The position numbers and the translations under genes are program-made. This document shows positions 1-6,241 of a stretch of 6,245 bases of DNA, in pieces. The stretch is from Thermodesulfovibrionales bacterium. Its GTDB lineage: Bacteria; Nitrospirota; Thermodesulfovibrionia; Thermodesulfovibrionales; SM23-35. Numbering within the stretch: the first letter of the stretch is position 1; each line of letters opens with the position of its first letter. The stretch is taken from NCBI GenBank assembly GCA_020062205.1, contig JAGUWT010000105.1, positions 1 through 6,245 of the forward strand, given 5' to 3'. A model generated the notes under the pieces. It saw only the letters and a program-made list of their open reading frames with translations. It did not search any database and had not been told where the DNA came from.

Positions 1-812
1 AGGCCGAGGATGTCGAAGACGATATCGTCGAGGGCTTTGCGATCAGGCAGGGGTTCAGGCGTTTGCTCACGGATGGGACGGGAAGGGTTGAGGCCGAGCT
101 CGGTATAAATTGATTCTGTCTTTCTGCTTGCAAACTGGTGAAATAAATTCTTAATTTCCAATGTCTGAATCTCTTTTTGCAGAGTCACAATCTTGTCATC
201 TAATATTTCACCAAAAATCCTTAGTTCTTTCTGAAGAAGGGATTTATCGGTCTTAAATTTTGTGGTCGGGTCATTATTGTAGTATTTCTCCTTCTCCGAC
301 TTCAGAGCCGTGAGTTTTCTTTTCAGATTCTGAGAAAGCTTGCTGTCGCGCACATGGAGGCTTATTCCTCCGACCTCCTGTACCAGTGAATCACCTACCC
401 GAAGCCTTAAGTTAAGATTGGGAAGAAGTGGAAAAAGTTTTCTCTGTTCATACGGCATATCCTCTTCAATGATAAGCTGCAACCAGAGCCTCAATTCAGC
501 AGAGTGGACAGCCCAGGGCATGACATCAACACCATAAAGTGAGTTTCCTATGATCTTCTTCTTGAGCTCAAACTCTGTCATCTCCCTGCTTATATAAGTG
601 CAGGTAAGCTTGCCGTCATAATTAAAAACGGTGTATATGTCTTTAACCTTCTCTCTTTCTTCTTTGGCAAACTCGAATTCCTCTATTTTCCTCTTATATG
701 TGGGATCGAGAACTTTATCTTTATGATATCCAAGCTCCCGAAAAAGCTTATAAATCTTTTCAGGAGAATCTATCTCCGGGATGAAATTTTGGACATGCTT
801 TGCTATATCCAT
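1..812 (-). CDS. Internally deleted Eco57I-type restriction-modification methyltransferase, 3' end outside the window
   Basis: The frame is open from ATG at 812 to the left edge, giving 270 complete residues without a stop. Residues 1-69 (including KLFRELGY and VLDPTYKRKIEEF) resemble the N-terminus of large Eco57I-like type IIG methyltransferase-nucleases. Residues 77-150 match the middle of their methyltransferase domain, with SLYGVDVMPWAVHSAELRLW (91-110) and RVGDSLVQEVGG (138-149). Residues 155-222 are charged and probably coiled-coil. Residues 235-270 (YTELGLNPSRPIREQ, then LDDIVFDILG) resemble the family's extreme C-terminus. From memory, intact members exceed about 1000 residues and carry a SAM-binding motif I before the middle part and NPPY after the coiled coil; neither is visible here. 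The visible product should lack methylation and cleavage activity. I see no Shine-Dalgarno sequence before the ATG. Family assignment is fairly firm; the double deletion rests on recalled homologues. It could also be a true small derivative or a misassembly. Confidence 0.72.
   Translation of the reverse strand, partial: MDIAKHVQNFIPEIDSPEKIYKLFRELGYHKDKVLDPTYKRKIEEFEFAKEEREKVKDIYTVFNYDGKLTCTYISREMTEFELKKKIIGNSLYGVDVMPWAVHSAELRLWLQLIIEEDMPYEQRKLFPLLPNLNLRLRVGDSLVQEVGGISLHVRDSKLSQNLKRKLTALKSEKEKYYNNDPTTKFKTDKSLLQKELRIFGEILDDKIVTLQKEIQTLEIKNLFHQFASRKTESIYTELGLNPSRPIREQTPEPLPDRKALDDIVFDILG
585..604. repeat. Imperfect palindrome at the predicted first join in the methyltransferase-like gene
   Basis: CCTG at 585-588 pairs with CAGG at 601-604 around the perfect 10-base palindrome CTTATATAAG at 589-598, with a 2-base bulge at 599-600. 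It lies in codons for residues about 70-76, exactly where the protein appears to jump from the N-terminal part of the family to the middle of the methyltransferase domain. The symmetry is read directly; a link to the deletion is inference. Confidence 0.5.
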
Positions 813-823
813 TTTTTTACGTC

Positions 824-845
824 ATGTAGATTGTAAAATCTATAT
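824..845. repeat. Inverted repeat in the leader of the methyltransferase-like gene
   Basis: TAGATT (827-832) and AATCTA (837-842) form a perfect 6-base inverted repeat around GTAA. The arms extend to 9 bases each with one mismatch. The element sits 12 bases upstream of the ATG at 812, downstream of a possible -10 box, where an operator or a leader hairpin could act. The first 8 bases (ATGTAGAT) recur at 895-902. No regulator gene is visible, so any function is a guess. Confidence 0.35.
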
Positions 846-860
846 AGCATGGAAAGAAAT

Positions 861-866
861 ATTATA
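861..866 (-). promoter_or_regulatory. Possible -10 box for the methyltransferase-like gene
   Basis: On the minus strand 866-861 reads TATAAT, a perfect sigma-70 -10 hexamer, about 50 bases before the ATG at 812. No good -35 hexamer lies 16-18 bases upstream (TCTCTG at 17). The surrounding DNA is AT-rich, so chance is a real possibility. Confidence 0.28.
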
Positions 867-950
867 TACCACATGAAGACTGCCAGAGACTAAAATGTAG
901 ATAGATTTTGATAAAAGCTGACGTTTTCACATAAGCTTTAAAAGACCATG

Positions 951-965
951 GAGTGCAACGCACTC
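951..965 (-). terminator. Short hairpin just after gatC, possible weak terminator
   Basis: GAGTGC (951-956) and GCACTC (960-965) form a perfect 6-base stem with a 3-base loop, 11 bases past the gatC stop codon. On the minus strand it is followed after 6 bases by TCTTTT, a poor and displaced U-tract. It is placed where the operon would end, but it is not a canonical intrinsic terminator. Confidence 0.3.
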
Positions 966-976
966 AGAAAAAATTC

Positions 977-1264
977 CTACTCTAAGATCTTTGGAACTCT
1001 GTAAAATTTATCTGTATGGTCGGGGGCGTTCATGAGAGCTTCCTCCTTGGGGAGAGAGGATCTCGGTATGTCGTCTCGCATGACATTGCTTAATGAAAGC
1101 ACATGGGATGTTGGCTCAATGCCTCTTGTATCAAGCTCATTCAGTTTTTCCATGTAACGGAGTATACTGCTTAACTGTGAGCCGAATAACTCCTTTTCTT
1201 CTTCAGAAAGAGAAAGCCTTGCAAGGAATGCGATATGTTCGACTTCTTTTTTTGAGAACTCCAT
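977..1264 (-). CDS. gatC: Asp-tRNA(Asn)/Glu-tRNA(Gln) amidotransferase subunit C
   Basis: This is the small subunit of the GatCAB amidotransferase, which converts Glu-tRNA(Gln) and/or Asp-tRNA(Asn) to the correctly charged Gln or Asn tRNA in the cytoplasm. GatC stabilises GatA and wraps around the GatA-GatB interface. The 95-residue length is normal. Family features are the N-terminal helix with VEHIAFLARLSLSEEE (8-23), the helix with LSSILRYMEKLNELDT (31-46), the linker GIEPTSHV (48-55), the MRDD segment (62-65) and the C-terminal DKFYRVPKILE (85-95). It starts 9 bases after the helicase stop codon. The only purine-rich site (AAGGA) is about 14 bases from the ATG, farther than ideal, so translation may be coupled to the helicase gene. 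gatA, which commonly follows gatC, is absent downstream; the next gene is the restriction-modification remnant. Identity is secure. Confidence 0.95.
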   Translation of the reverse strand: MEFSKKEVEHIAFLARLSLSEEEKELFGSQLSSILRYMEKLNELDTRGIEPTSHVLSLSNVMRDDIPRSSLPKEEALMNAPDHTDKFYRVPKILE

Positions 1265-1273
1265 CGAAACGAT

Positions 1274-3394
1274 TTAGATCCTTTGAAGATTTGCGAACTT
1301 TACTGCAAGTCTCTTTAAACCAATATTCGGAAAGTTAACCGTTATCTTCTGATCGTCGCCTTCACCACAACAGTCACGTACTATACCTACGCCCCAGCAT
1401 GGATGTTTTACGCGGCATCCGGCAGAATAAAGGGTGAAGGGGGGGCGTTTGGGGACAAGCTTTTTCTCTAAAAATGCAAGTTCTATTGTGTGATGAGCTG
1501 GAATCTTTTCTATACGATGACAGCAATGCATTGGGATATCCTTCAGAAACCTTGACGGCTCCTGGTATTGTGTCTTTGTGTATAGTTTCCTCTTGCGGGC
1601 ACATGTCAACCAAAGGACATCTTTTGCCCTTGTCATGCCCACATAGAGCAACCTGCGTTCTTCAGAAATTTCATCTTCGCTTTCCATGGCTTTATAGTAG
1701 GGGAGTATCCCTTCTTCAAGTCCTATGATGAATACAACAGGGAATTCAAGCCCTTTTGCACTATGTAATGTCATAAGAGAAATATATTCCCCTTCAGTTA
1801 TCTCATCCATATGTGTAACAAGCGATATCCTGTCAATGAAGTCCTTGATTGATTTCCCCTCAGCAGAAGAGATCAGTTCCTCGACATGCTTTGCACGCTC
1901 CTCTTCAAGGGTTTCTGCATAACCTGATTTTTCGAATATGCTCCTTAACATCTCTGATGCAGAACTGTACTTTGCAGATGAAAAGGCATCAATCATCTTG
2001 ACAAAATCAGTAATTTTCTCTTTTAAAGCAGATGGAAAACCATCAGCACGGAGGGTTACCTTAATCGTGTCATAGAGGGATATGGATTTTTTCTTGGCTT
2101 CTTGTTCTATTCTGGAAAGGGTCGCTGCACCTATGCCCCGTGGTGGATTGTTGATAATCCTCCTGAGGCTTACATTATCTCCATGATTGAGTGATAACCG
2201 TATGTATGCTACTACATCCTTGATCTCCTTCCTGTGATAGAAGCTTACACTTCCTAAAACACGATAGGGGAGACCTTCGTCCCGCAGGGCATCTTCGATA
2301 GCCCTTGACTGCAGATTGATTCGGTAGAAGATTGCAAAATCCCTGTAATTGTATCTTCCCTTGAGATAAAGCTCCTTGATAACTTTTGCAATGTATTTCG
2401 CCTCTTCTTCATAGGTATGAAACCAGCAGTAGTATACCTTCTCTCCACAGCCTCTCGCTGTCCATAGCTGCTTGTGTTTTCTCGCAGAATTCAGTGAAAT
2501 CACCGCTCCCGAAACAGTAAGGATATTCTGGGTAGAACGATAATTCTGTTCAAGCTTAATAATCTTTGTACCGGGGAAATCATTCTCAAAACTCAAGATA
2601 TTCTTTACATTTGCACCTCTGAATTTATAGATACTCTGGTCATCGTCTCCCACGACACATATTTTTTTGTGGGCAGAAGCGAGGAGTTTGATGAGATAAT
2701 ATTGAGCATAGTTTGTGTCCTGAAACTCATCCACAAGGATGTAAGGAAACATACCCTGGTATTTTTCGAGGAGCCTTGGATTCTTCTCGAAAAGTTTTAC
2801 TGTCAACATAATCAAATCATCAAAATCAAGGGCATTACACCTTCTGAGCTCATCCTGATACCGTACATAAATCTTTGCCAGTTTTTCATCAAAGCCAAAA
2901 CCGTCCCCGGATGAAAGAAACTCCTCAGGTCCTACGAGGGAACTCTTGAGAAAACTAATCCTTGAAGCGACGCCCTTATACAGTGCTTCATGAATCTTGA
3001 ATTCTTTCAATATGTGTCTCACAAGATTGCACTCATCATCATCATCATATATGGAAAAGTTGTTGTTGTAGCCAAGTGCTTTTATCTCATTCCGGAGGAT
3101 TCTGTTACACTGTGAATGGAATGTTCCAATCCATGAGCCATTGGTATTGTTGCCAAGAAGGGCAACGATCCTCTCCCTCATCTCATCAGCTGCCTTGTTG
3201 GTAAATGTGACGGTTAATATCGAACCATGGGAAAGTTTTTTTGCCTTGGTAAGGTAGGAAAATTTATGGGTAATGACCTTTGTCTTACCGCTTCCTGCAC
3301 CTGCCAATATGAGTAAAGGGCCTTCTGTATAGAGAAGAGCTTCCTTTTGCTGTGGGTTTAACCCGTCCATGAAAGTTTCTCTTGAGATATTCAT
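1274..3394 (-). CDS. pcrA: ATP-dependent 3'-5' DNA helicase, PcrA/UvrD family
   Basis: This is a superfamily 1A helicase that unwinds DNA with ATP in nucleotide-excision and mismatch repair, in removing recombinase filaments and in resolving replication-transcription conflicts. At 706 residues it has the family's usual length. Motifs in order are GAGSGKT (32-38, Walker A), TFTNKAADEMRERI (63-76), DEFQDTN (222-228, Walker B), GDDDQSIYKFRGA (249-261), QNYRS (283-287), NPPRGIG (416-422), TLHSAKGLEF (542-551) and EERRLLYVGMTRAK (578-591, arginine finger). Residues 656-706 form the Tudor-like C-terminal domain of PcrA/UvrD, known to contact RNA polymerase, which favours PcrA/UvrD over Rep. I kept ATG at 3394 because eight residues before GLNPQQ match the N-terminal length of known PcrA proteins. 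No Shine-Dalgarno sequence precedes it. The alternative ATG at 3370 has AAGAGA 7 bases upstream. The pcrA versus uvrD name is a convention. Confidence 0.96.
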   Translation of the reverse strand: MNISRETFMDGLNPQQKEALLYTEGPLLILAGAGSGKTKVITHKFSYLTKAKKLSHGSILTVTFTNKAADEMRERIVALLGNNTNGSWIGTFHSQCNRILRNEIKALGYNNNFSIYDDDDECNLVRHILKEFKIHEALYKGVASRISFLKSSLVGPEEFLSSGDGFGFDEKLAKIYVRYQDELRRCNALDFDDLIMLTVKLFEKNPRLLEKYQGMFPYILVDEFQDTNYAQYYLIKLLASAHKKICVVGDDDQSIYKFRGANVKNILSFENDFPGTKIIKLEQNYRSTQNILTVSGAVISLNSARKHKQLWTARGCGEKVYYCWFHTYEEEAKYIAKVIKELYLKGRYNYRDFAIFYRINLQSRAIEDALRDEGLPYRVLGSVSFYHRKEIKDVVAYIRLSLNHGDNVSLRRIINNPPRGIGAATLSRIEQEAKKKSISLYDTIKVTLRADGFPSALKEKITDFVKMIDAFSSAKYSSASEMLRSIFEKSGYAETLEEERAKHVEELISSAEGKSIKDFIDRISLVTHMDEITEGEYISLMTLHSAKGLEFPVVFIIGLEEGILPYYKAMESEDEISEERRLLYVGMTRAKDVLWLTCARKRKLYTKTQYQEPSRFLKDIPMHCCHRIEKIPAHHTIELAFLEKKLVPKRPPFTLYSAGCRVKHPCWGVGIVRDCCGEGDDQKITVNFPNIGLKRLAVKFANLQRI

Positions 3395-3444
3395 TGAGGT
3401 TATATATAGCTTAACAAATTACAACTGTTTACGGCAACCTTGAA

Positions 3445-4860
3445 TTACCATATCAGCTTTTTTTTTACTTTTAACTTTTCACTTTTACCTTTTAACTTTT
3501 TTTTCAGAGCCCAGCCTTTGATATTCTGCTGGTGCCCTCTGCTTAAGGCAAGGGCCATGGAAGGGACATCCTTTGTGATGGTGGAACCTGCGCCGACATA
3601 TGCGCCCTTACCTATCTTGACCGGCGCAACAAGCTGTGTATCACTTCCAATGAATACTTTATCCCCTATCACAGTAATATGCTTATGATAACCATCGTAG
3701 TTACAGGTTATTGTCCCTGCACCGATATTCACATCCTTTCCTATTTTTGCATCTCCGAGATAAGAAAGATGGGATGCCTTTGTGCCTGAGCCAATGACAG
3801 ATTTTTTCACCTCCACGAAATTTCCTATCTTTGCTCCTGCACCAATCTGAGAACCCGGCCTGATGTGAGCAAATGGTCCTACTGAGGCTTTCTCCTTTAC
3901 AAGAGAATCTTCAATAAGTGTTGAGTCCTTGATAACAGCTCTATCTTCTATGATGCTGTTCTGAATGCGAACATTCGGATAGATTATGCATCCTTTGCCT
4001 ATCTTTGTATTCCCTTCAAGATGCACATTCGGATAAATTTTTGTATCCTTACCTATTTCCACATCAGATGATATAAATACTGAGGATGTATCGACAAAGC
4101 TTACTCTTCTTTTCCCCCATTCTTTCACGATTCGATCTTTCATAAATCTTTTTGCCAGTTCAAGTTCCTCCTGAGTATTGATCCCCATCAGTTCATCCTC
4201 TGAACCGATGCAGTAGGCCCCTACCTTTATCCCTTTATCCTTCGCAATACCGATTATATCTGTTAAATAGTATTCACCTTTTGATTTATTGAGCGGTATC
4301 TTTTTTAAGAGGTGAAGTGCATCTGATTCTATTGCATAGATGCCACTGTTCACCTCCTTGATCTTCTTCTGAGATTCTGTTGCATCCCTGTTCTCAATGA
4401 TAGATACAATATCACCTGTCGCATCCCTTATAACCCTGCCGTACGATCCAGGCTCAGTAGCAATAAATGAAACTAAGGAAATAATATCCTTTTTCTTCCT
4501 GTGGAGTGTTAGCAAATTTTGAAGGGTATCCCTGGTAATGAGAGGTGAATCACCATTCACAATCAGAATGGTTCCATGGAATCCTTTGATGGCCTTTTTT
4601 GTCTTTAACAGTGCATCTCCTGTTCCCTTTGCCTCCTTCTGATGTGCAAAAGAGATTGCCTGATGGGCCTTCAGAGATTCTTTTATTTCCTGAAAATGTT
4701 TTCCAACAACCACAACGATCTTTTGGAGCTTCAGGGTATGGAGGGTTTTCAGGACATGCTCGAGCATTGTATGTCCATTCAGCTTATGGAGAACCTTTGG
4801 CAAAGAAGAGTTCATCCTCTTTCCCTGGCCTGCTGCCAGAACAACAGATGCAAGGTTCAT
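3445..4860 (-). CDS. glmU: Bifunctional UDP-GlcNAc pyrophosphorylase / glucosamine-1-phosphate acetyltransferase
   Basis: GlmU acetylates glucosamine-1-phosphate with acetyl-CoA, then transfers UMP from UTP to give UDP-GlcNAc, the precursor of peptidoglycan and lipopolysaccharide, in the cytoplasm. The N-terminal uridylyltransferase domain (about 1-230) shows LAAGQGKRM (8-16) followed by LPKVLH (20-25), KGTGDAL (78-84), the metal-binding aspartate in VNGDSPLI (D104), GSYGRV (138-143), NSGIY (171-175) and GIN (226-228). The left-handed beta-helix domain (about 255-450) has hexapeptide repeats, RPGSQIG (334-340), the catalytic histidine in SHLSYLGDA (H364) and NIGAGTITCNYDG (378-390). Lysine replaces the common threonine in the GxGTRM motif. 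The 471 residues are about 15 longer than E. coli GlmU. The excess is a lysine-rich tail (about 453-470) coded by a 7-base repeat. Its ATG overlaps the upstream DUF502 stop codon by 4 bases, so translational coupling is likely. glmS and glmM are not nearby. Confidence 0.97.
   Translation of the reverse strand: MNLASVVLAAGQGKRMNSSLPKVLHKLNGHTMLEHVLKTLHTLKLQKIVVVVGKHFQEIKESLKAHQAISFAHQKEAKGTGDALLKTKKAIKGFHGTILIVNGDSPLITRDTLQNLLTLHRKKKDIISLVSFIATEPGSYGRVIRDATGDIVSIIENRDATESQKKIKEVNSGIYAIESDALHLLKKIPLNKSKGEYYLTDIIGIAKDKGIKVGAYCIGSEDELMGINTQEELELAKRFMKDRIVKEWGKRRVSFVDTSSVFISSDVEIGKDTKIYPNVHLEGNTKIGKGCIIYPNVRIQNSIIEDRAVIKDSTLIEDSLVKEKASVGPFAHIRPGSQIGAGAKIGNFVEVKKSVIGSGTKASHLSYLGDAKIGKDVNIGAGTITCNYDGYHKHITVIGDKVFIGSDTQLVAPVKIGKGAYVGAGSTITKDVPSMALALSRGHQQNIKGWALKKKLKGKSEKLKVKKKLIW
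3458..3504. repeat. Heptanucleotide tandem repeat with flanking homopolymer runs, inside the 3' end of glmU
   Basis: On the plus strand CTTTTAA, CTTTTCA, CTTTTAC and CTTTTAA follow one another at 3468-3495 in exact 7-base register. They are flanked by nine T (3458-3466) and by C plus eight T (3496-3504). On the coding strand this is an imperfect AAAAGTT-type repeat that supplies the lysine-rich GlmU tail. The unit length is not a multiple of three, so gain or loss of one unit would change the tail's reading frame, but not the enzyme core. Confidence 0.8.
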
Positions 4861-5477
4861 TTCTTTATCCCGTATATTGTGGGAGGGATTGCGATACCTC
4901 CTGAAAGGATCATCTTTATCCCCTCATCTATGGGGATGTCTGTGTAAAAGACGTCATTTTCCCTGAATAGAACTATTTCACCAAGGTAAAGATTATTTGT
5001 GGGAATATAGACAGCTTTCAGATTGGATTCATGATTTTTATTCTCTGTCGTAAGGGTGCACTCTTTGGTAAGGAATCCGAATGCAAAAACACCAGTGCGT
5101 GGGTATTCAACAATAACAAATTTCTTAAAAGATGAGCTCTTACTCTCAGGTGAGAAGGCATCAACAAGCTGTTTCAGAGCTGTATATATGCCTTTGAAGA
5201 CCGGTATGCTGAGCATTATCTTTTCAAAATATGCAATAACCTTTCTCCCAAAGACATTTGTCGAGATAAGACCAACGAAAAAGATGAGCACAATTGTTGA
5301 GATGAAACCGAGGCCGCGGACATGATACCCGAGGATATTGTAATAAAGCGGTTCGAGAAGACCATCAACAAATTTAAAAAACCATTCTATGACAAGGAAG
5401 GTTACTATAACAGGGATTGATATCAGGAGTCCTGCAAAAAATTTCCTCTTTAAGGTAGTTCGGATAGAAATTGCCAT
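4857..5477 (-). CDS. DUF502 family inner-membrane protein
   Basis: The function is unknown. The 206-residue protein has the DUF502 layout: a positively charged start (RTTLKRKFF, 6-14), two predicted membrane helices at about 13-34 and 55-73, and a soluble C-terminal domain. Family-like segments are IPVFKGIYTALKQLVDAF (91-108), VEYPRTGVFAFGF (123-135), VYIPTNNLYLGEIVLF (156-171) and the terminal SGGIAIP (192-198). By the positive-inside rule the short N-terminus should be cytoplasmic, and the domain after the second helix too; this is inference. It starts 1 base after the yebC stop codon, and its own stop overlaps the glmU start by 4 bases, so the three are very likely co-translated. Position next to glmU hints at an envelope role but does not prove one. 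No enzyme motif is visible. Family assignment is from recalled patterns and is fairly firm. Confidence 0.9.
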   Translation of the reverse strand: MAISIRTTLKRKFFAGLLISIPVIVTFLVIEWFFKFVDGLLEPLYYNILGYHVRGLGFISTIVLIFFVGLISTNVFGRKVIAYFEKIMLSIPVFKGIYTALKQLVDAFSPESKSSSFKKFVIVEYPRTGVFAFGFLTKECTLTTENKNHESNLKAVYIPTNNLYLGEIVLFRENDVFYTDIPIDEGIKMILSGGIAIPPTIYGIKK

Positions 5478-5478
5478 A

Positions 5479-5494
5479 TCACCTGCCCACCTTT
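5479..5494 (-). promoter_or_regulatory. Ribosome binding region for the DUF502 gene, overlapping the end of yebC
   Basis: The minus strand reads AAAGGTGGGCAGGTGA just before the DUF502 ATG at 5477. It contains two Shine-Dalgarno-like cores: AAGGTGG, 9 bases from the ATG, and AGGTGA, which includes the yebC TGA. Ribosomes finishing yebC would pass over this site, which suggests termination-reinitiation coupling. Confidence 0.6.
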
Positions 5495-6234
5495 GCTATC
5501 ACCTCATCTGGAATATCACTGTTTGTATAAACATTTTGCACATCATCATGGTCTTCAAGTGCTTCTATCATTCTCAACATCTGCTCCCCTGATTTCTGAT
5601 CGAGGGCAACATAACTTTTTGGAAGCATCGTGATTTCTGCGAGCGAAAAAGGAATTCCGGATGAATCGAGGGCAGTCTTCACCTTGCCCATATCCTCTGG
5701 GGCTGTGATAATCTCATAGGTATCTTCTTTCGGGTCATTCTTCATATCCTCTGCCCCTGCATCGAGTGCTATTAACATGAGGGTATCTTCATCAATCTTT
5801 GTTTTATCAACAAGGATGTATCCCTTCTTTGCAAACATCCAGGCTACACAACCAGCCTCGCCTAAACTACCGCCACTCTTTGCCATGATGTGTCTCACTT
5901 CAGAGAGTGTCCTGTTCTTGTTATCTGTAAGGACATCTAACAGGATGGCAACTCCTGCAGGACCATACCCTTCATATATGAATTCCTCGTAAGTCATACC
6001 TGGAAGTTCGCCTGTGCCTTTCATAATCGCCCTCTTTACATTTTCAGAGGGCATATTTACCTCTTTTGCTTTTTCTATTGCAGTTCTCAATCTCGGATTT
6101 CCAGAAGGGTCTCCGCCGCCAAGCCTTGCAGCAACAGCGATCTCTTTAACGATCTTGGTAAATGCCTTCCCCTTTTTTGCATCAACATGGGCTTTTTTGT
6201 GTTTTATTTGTGCCCATTTGGAATGTCCTGACAT
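5479..6234 (-). CDS. yebC: YebC/PmpR family translation-associated protein (TACO1-like)
   Basis: Members of this family were first described as transcription regulators. More recent work on YebC and mitochondrial TACO1 links them to ribosomes, where they help translate stalling-prone (for example proline-rich) sequences. At 251 residues the protein has standard length. Signatures are the N-terminal GHSKWAQIKHKK (3-14), NPRLRTAIEKAK (46-57), NMPSENVKRAI (60-70), YEGYGPAGVAI (87-97) with LTDNKNRT (102-109), GGSLGEAGCVAWMF (121-134), LDAGAEDM (157-164) and LEDHDDVQNVYTN (226-238). All three structural domains appear complete. The ATG at 6234 has GAGG 7 bases upstream. It is the first visible gene of the block. 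ruvC, a frequent yebC neighbour, does not follow it; what precedes it is outside the window. Identity is secure; which cellular role applies here cannot be told from sequence. Confidence 0.96.
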   Translation of the reverse strand: MSGHSKWAQIKHKKAHVDAKKGKAFTKIVKEIAVAARLGGGDPSGNPRLRTAIEKAKEVNMPSENVKRAIMKGTGELPGMTYEEFIYEGYGPAGVAILLDVLTDNKNRTLSEVRHIMAKSGGSLGEAGCVAWMFAKKGYILVDKTKIDEDTLMLIALDAGAEDMKNDPKEDTYEIITAPEDMGKVKTALDSSGIPFSLAEITMLPKSYVALDQKSGEQMLRMIEALEDHDDVQNVYTNSDIPDEVIAKVGR

Positions 6235-6241
6235 GATAGTT

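Noticed and set aside
340..537. Plus-strand frame of 65 codons inside the methyltransferase-like gene
   Set aside because: It is antisense to a frame with clear family motifs, and its translation is low in recognisable features.
1..812. CRISPR, toxin-antitoxin or BREX/phage-defence locus built around the methyltransferase-like gene
   Set aside because: No partner genes, spacer repeats or further defence motifs are visible in the window. Only the single partial gene supports a defence link.
1093..2914. Several plus-strand frames of 65-84 codons opposite gatC and the helicase gene
   Set aside because: They are shadows of conserved minus-strand genes; none shows a domain, and none has a convincing ribosome binding site that I noticed.
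3030..3048. ATC trinucleotide repeat in the helicase gene, coding four aspartates
   Set aside because: It is a short run in a variable loop (residues 117-120) of an otherwise normal helicase, and not unusual by itself.
3395..3444. Possible promoter (TATATA/TATAAC) between glmU and the helicase gene
   Set aside because: The hexamers are AT-rich, but no acceptable -35 sequence lies 16-19 bases upstream, and the genes are close enough to share a transcript.
3458..3504. T-runs near the glmU end as an intrinsic terminator
   Set aside because: There is no GC-rich hairpin before either T-run. On the coding strand of glmU they are A-runs, and they lie inside the reading frame.
4599..4947. Two overlapping 101-codon plus-strand frames opposite the glmU start and DUF502 end
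   Set aside because: They overlap each other in different frames and lie over conserved GlmU and DUF502 coding sequence, so they are compositional by-products.
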